This document shows, in pieces, positions 35,170 to 35,191 of a stretch of DNA of 35,191 nucleotides; position 1 is the stretch's first letter; the number at the start of each line of letters is the position of its first letter. This DNA comes from Caldilineaceae bacterium. GTDB lineage: Bacteria; Chloroflexota; Anaerolineae; Caldilineales; Caldilineaceae. The notes below the pieces were generated by a model, which made no database searches, was not told the origin of the DNA, and saw only the letters and a list, made by a program, of their open reading frames with translations. The stretch lies in contig JAGNDO010000009.1 in NCBI GenBank assembly GCA_018003515.1, positions 15,149-50,339 of the forward strand, written 5' to 3'. A program made the position numbers and the translations under genes.

Positions 35170-35191
35170 GGAATTGAGAATTGAAAATTGA
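35170..35191. repeat. Heptamer-like array at the right window edge
   Basis: GGAATTGAGAATTGAAAATTGA: three GAATTGA-like units reach the end of the window. It looks like the start of another array and is cut off. Confidence 0.5.

Overview
The window looks like a chromosomal segment of a GC-rich, free-living bacterium, most plausibly a member of the Chloroflexota (Caldilineae/Anaerolineae-like). This is inferred from the protein mix: a lipoprotein with an SH3b domain, a multi-cyclic-nucleotide-binding (CNB) membrane protein with a Pro/Thr-rich stalk, a PucC/BCH-type transporter, B12-binding radical SAM paralogs and YgiT/DUF4258 pairs. Tandem heptanucleotide arrays like those best known from cyanobacteria also occur throughout. 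No marker fixes the species.

Layout. 1-410: two and a half tandem copies of a ~174-bp unit containing two nested palindromes. 411-7368 (minus strand): a CPBP intramembrane protease, three membrane proteins of LiaF/DUF5668 type, mutM, and an ECF sigma factor with a two-TM anti-sigma-like protein. 7583-7669 (plus): tRNA-Leu(CAA) with a good sigma70-type promoter. 7917-12278 (plus): a lipoprotein and a large protein with four CNB domains and one TM segment; they share a C-terminal extracytoplasmic domain. 12511-17427 (minus): lepB, an AI-2E-type permease fused to a degenerate HAD domain, a PucC-like MFS protein, a small alpha/beta-barrel protein and a caspase-like-fold candidate, apparently one transcription unit. 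17606-20596 (minus): pnp and rpsO. 21066-26067 (plus): a tightly overlapping three-gene NAD-linked formate dehydrogenase operon. 26162-26914 (minus): a Nif3-like protein. 27244-27924 (plus): a helical phasin-like protein behind a promoter with direct repeats. 28083-35022 (minus): four radical SAM enzymes (three B12-binding, one with a Cys-rich C-terminus), with a DUF4258/YgiT toxin-antitoxin-like pair and two small proteins among them.

The most unusual signal is not a gene. At seven junctions between codirectional minus-strand genes, and after the CPBP gene, a tandem 7-8-mer or related short repeat starts within about 3 nt of the stop codon (often TAG). In most cases it is followed by a loop and an inverted counterpart that runs to near the next start codon. 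The sequence family differs from junction to junction (GGGATTG, GCGAATG, AAGATTA, GGTGAAGG, GATTGGGA), but the architecture is the same. One array (four copies of CCCAATC) lies in frame inside the formate dehydrogenase catalytic gene and adds about 15 residues. One ~90-bp member is present in opposite orientations on the two sides of a single gene. Ordinary hairpin/T-run terminators end several other transcription units. This suggests dispersed hairpin elements that settle at, or are tolerated at, stop codons inside operons, with a possible REP/BIME-like role in mRNA processing.

Coordinates of gene starts were set by start codon, ribosome-binding site and family length. Several starts were moved inward because the upstream reading frame runs through repeat DNA.
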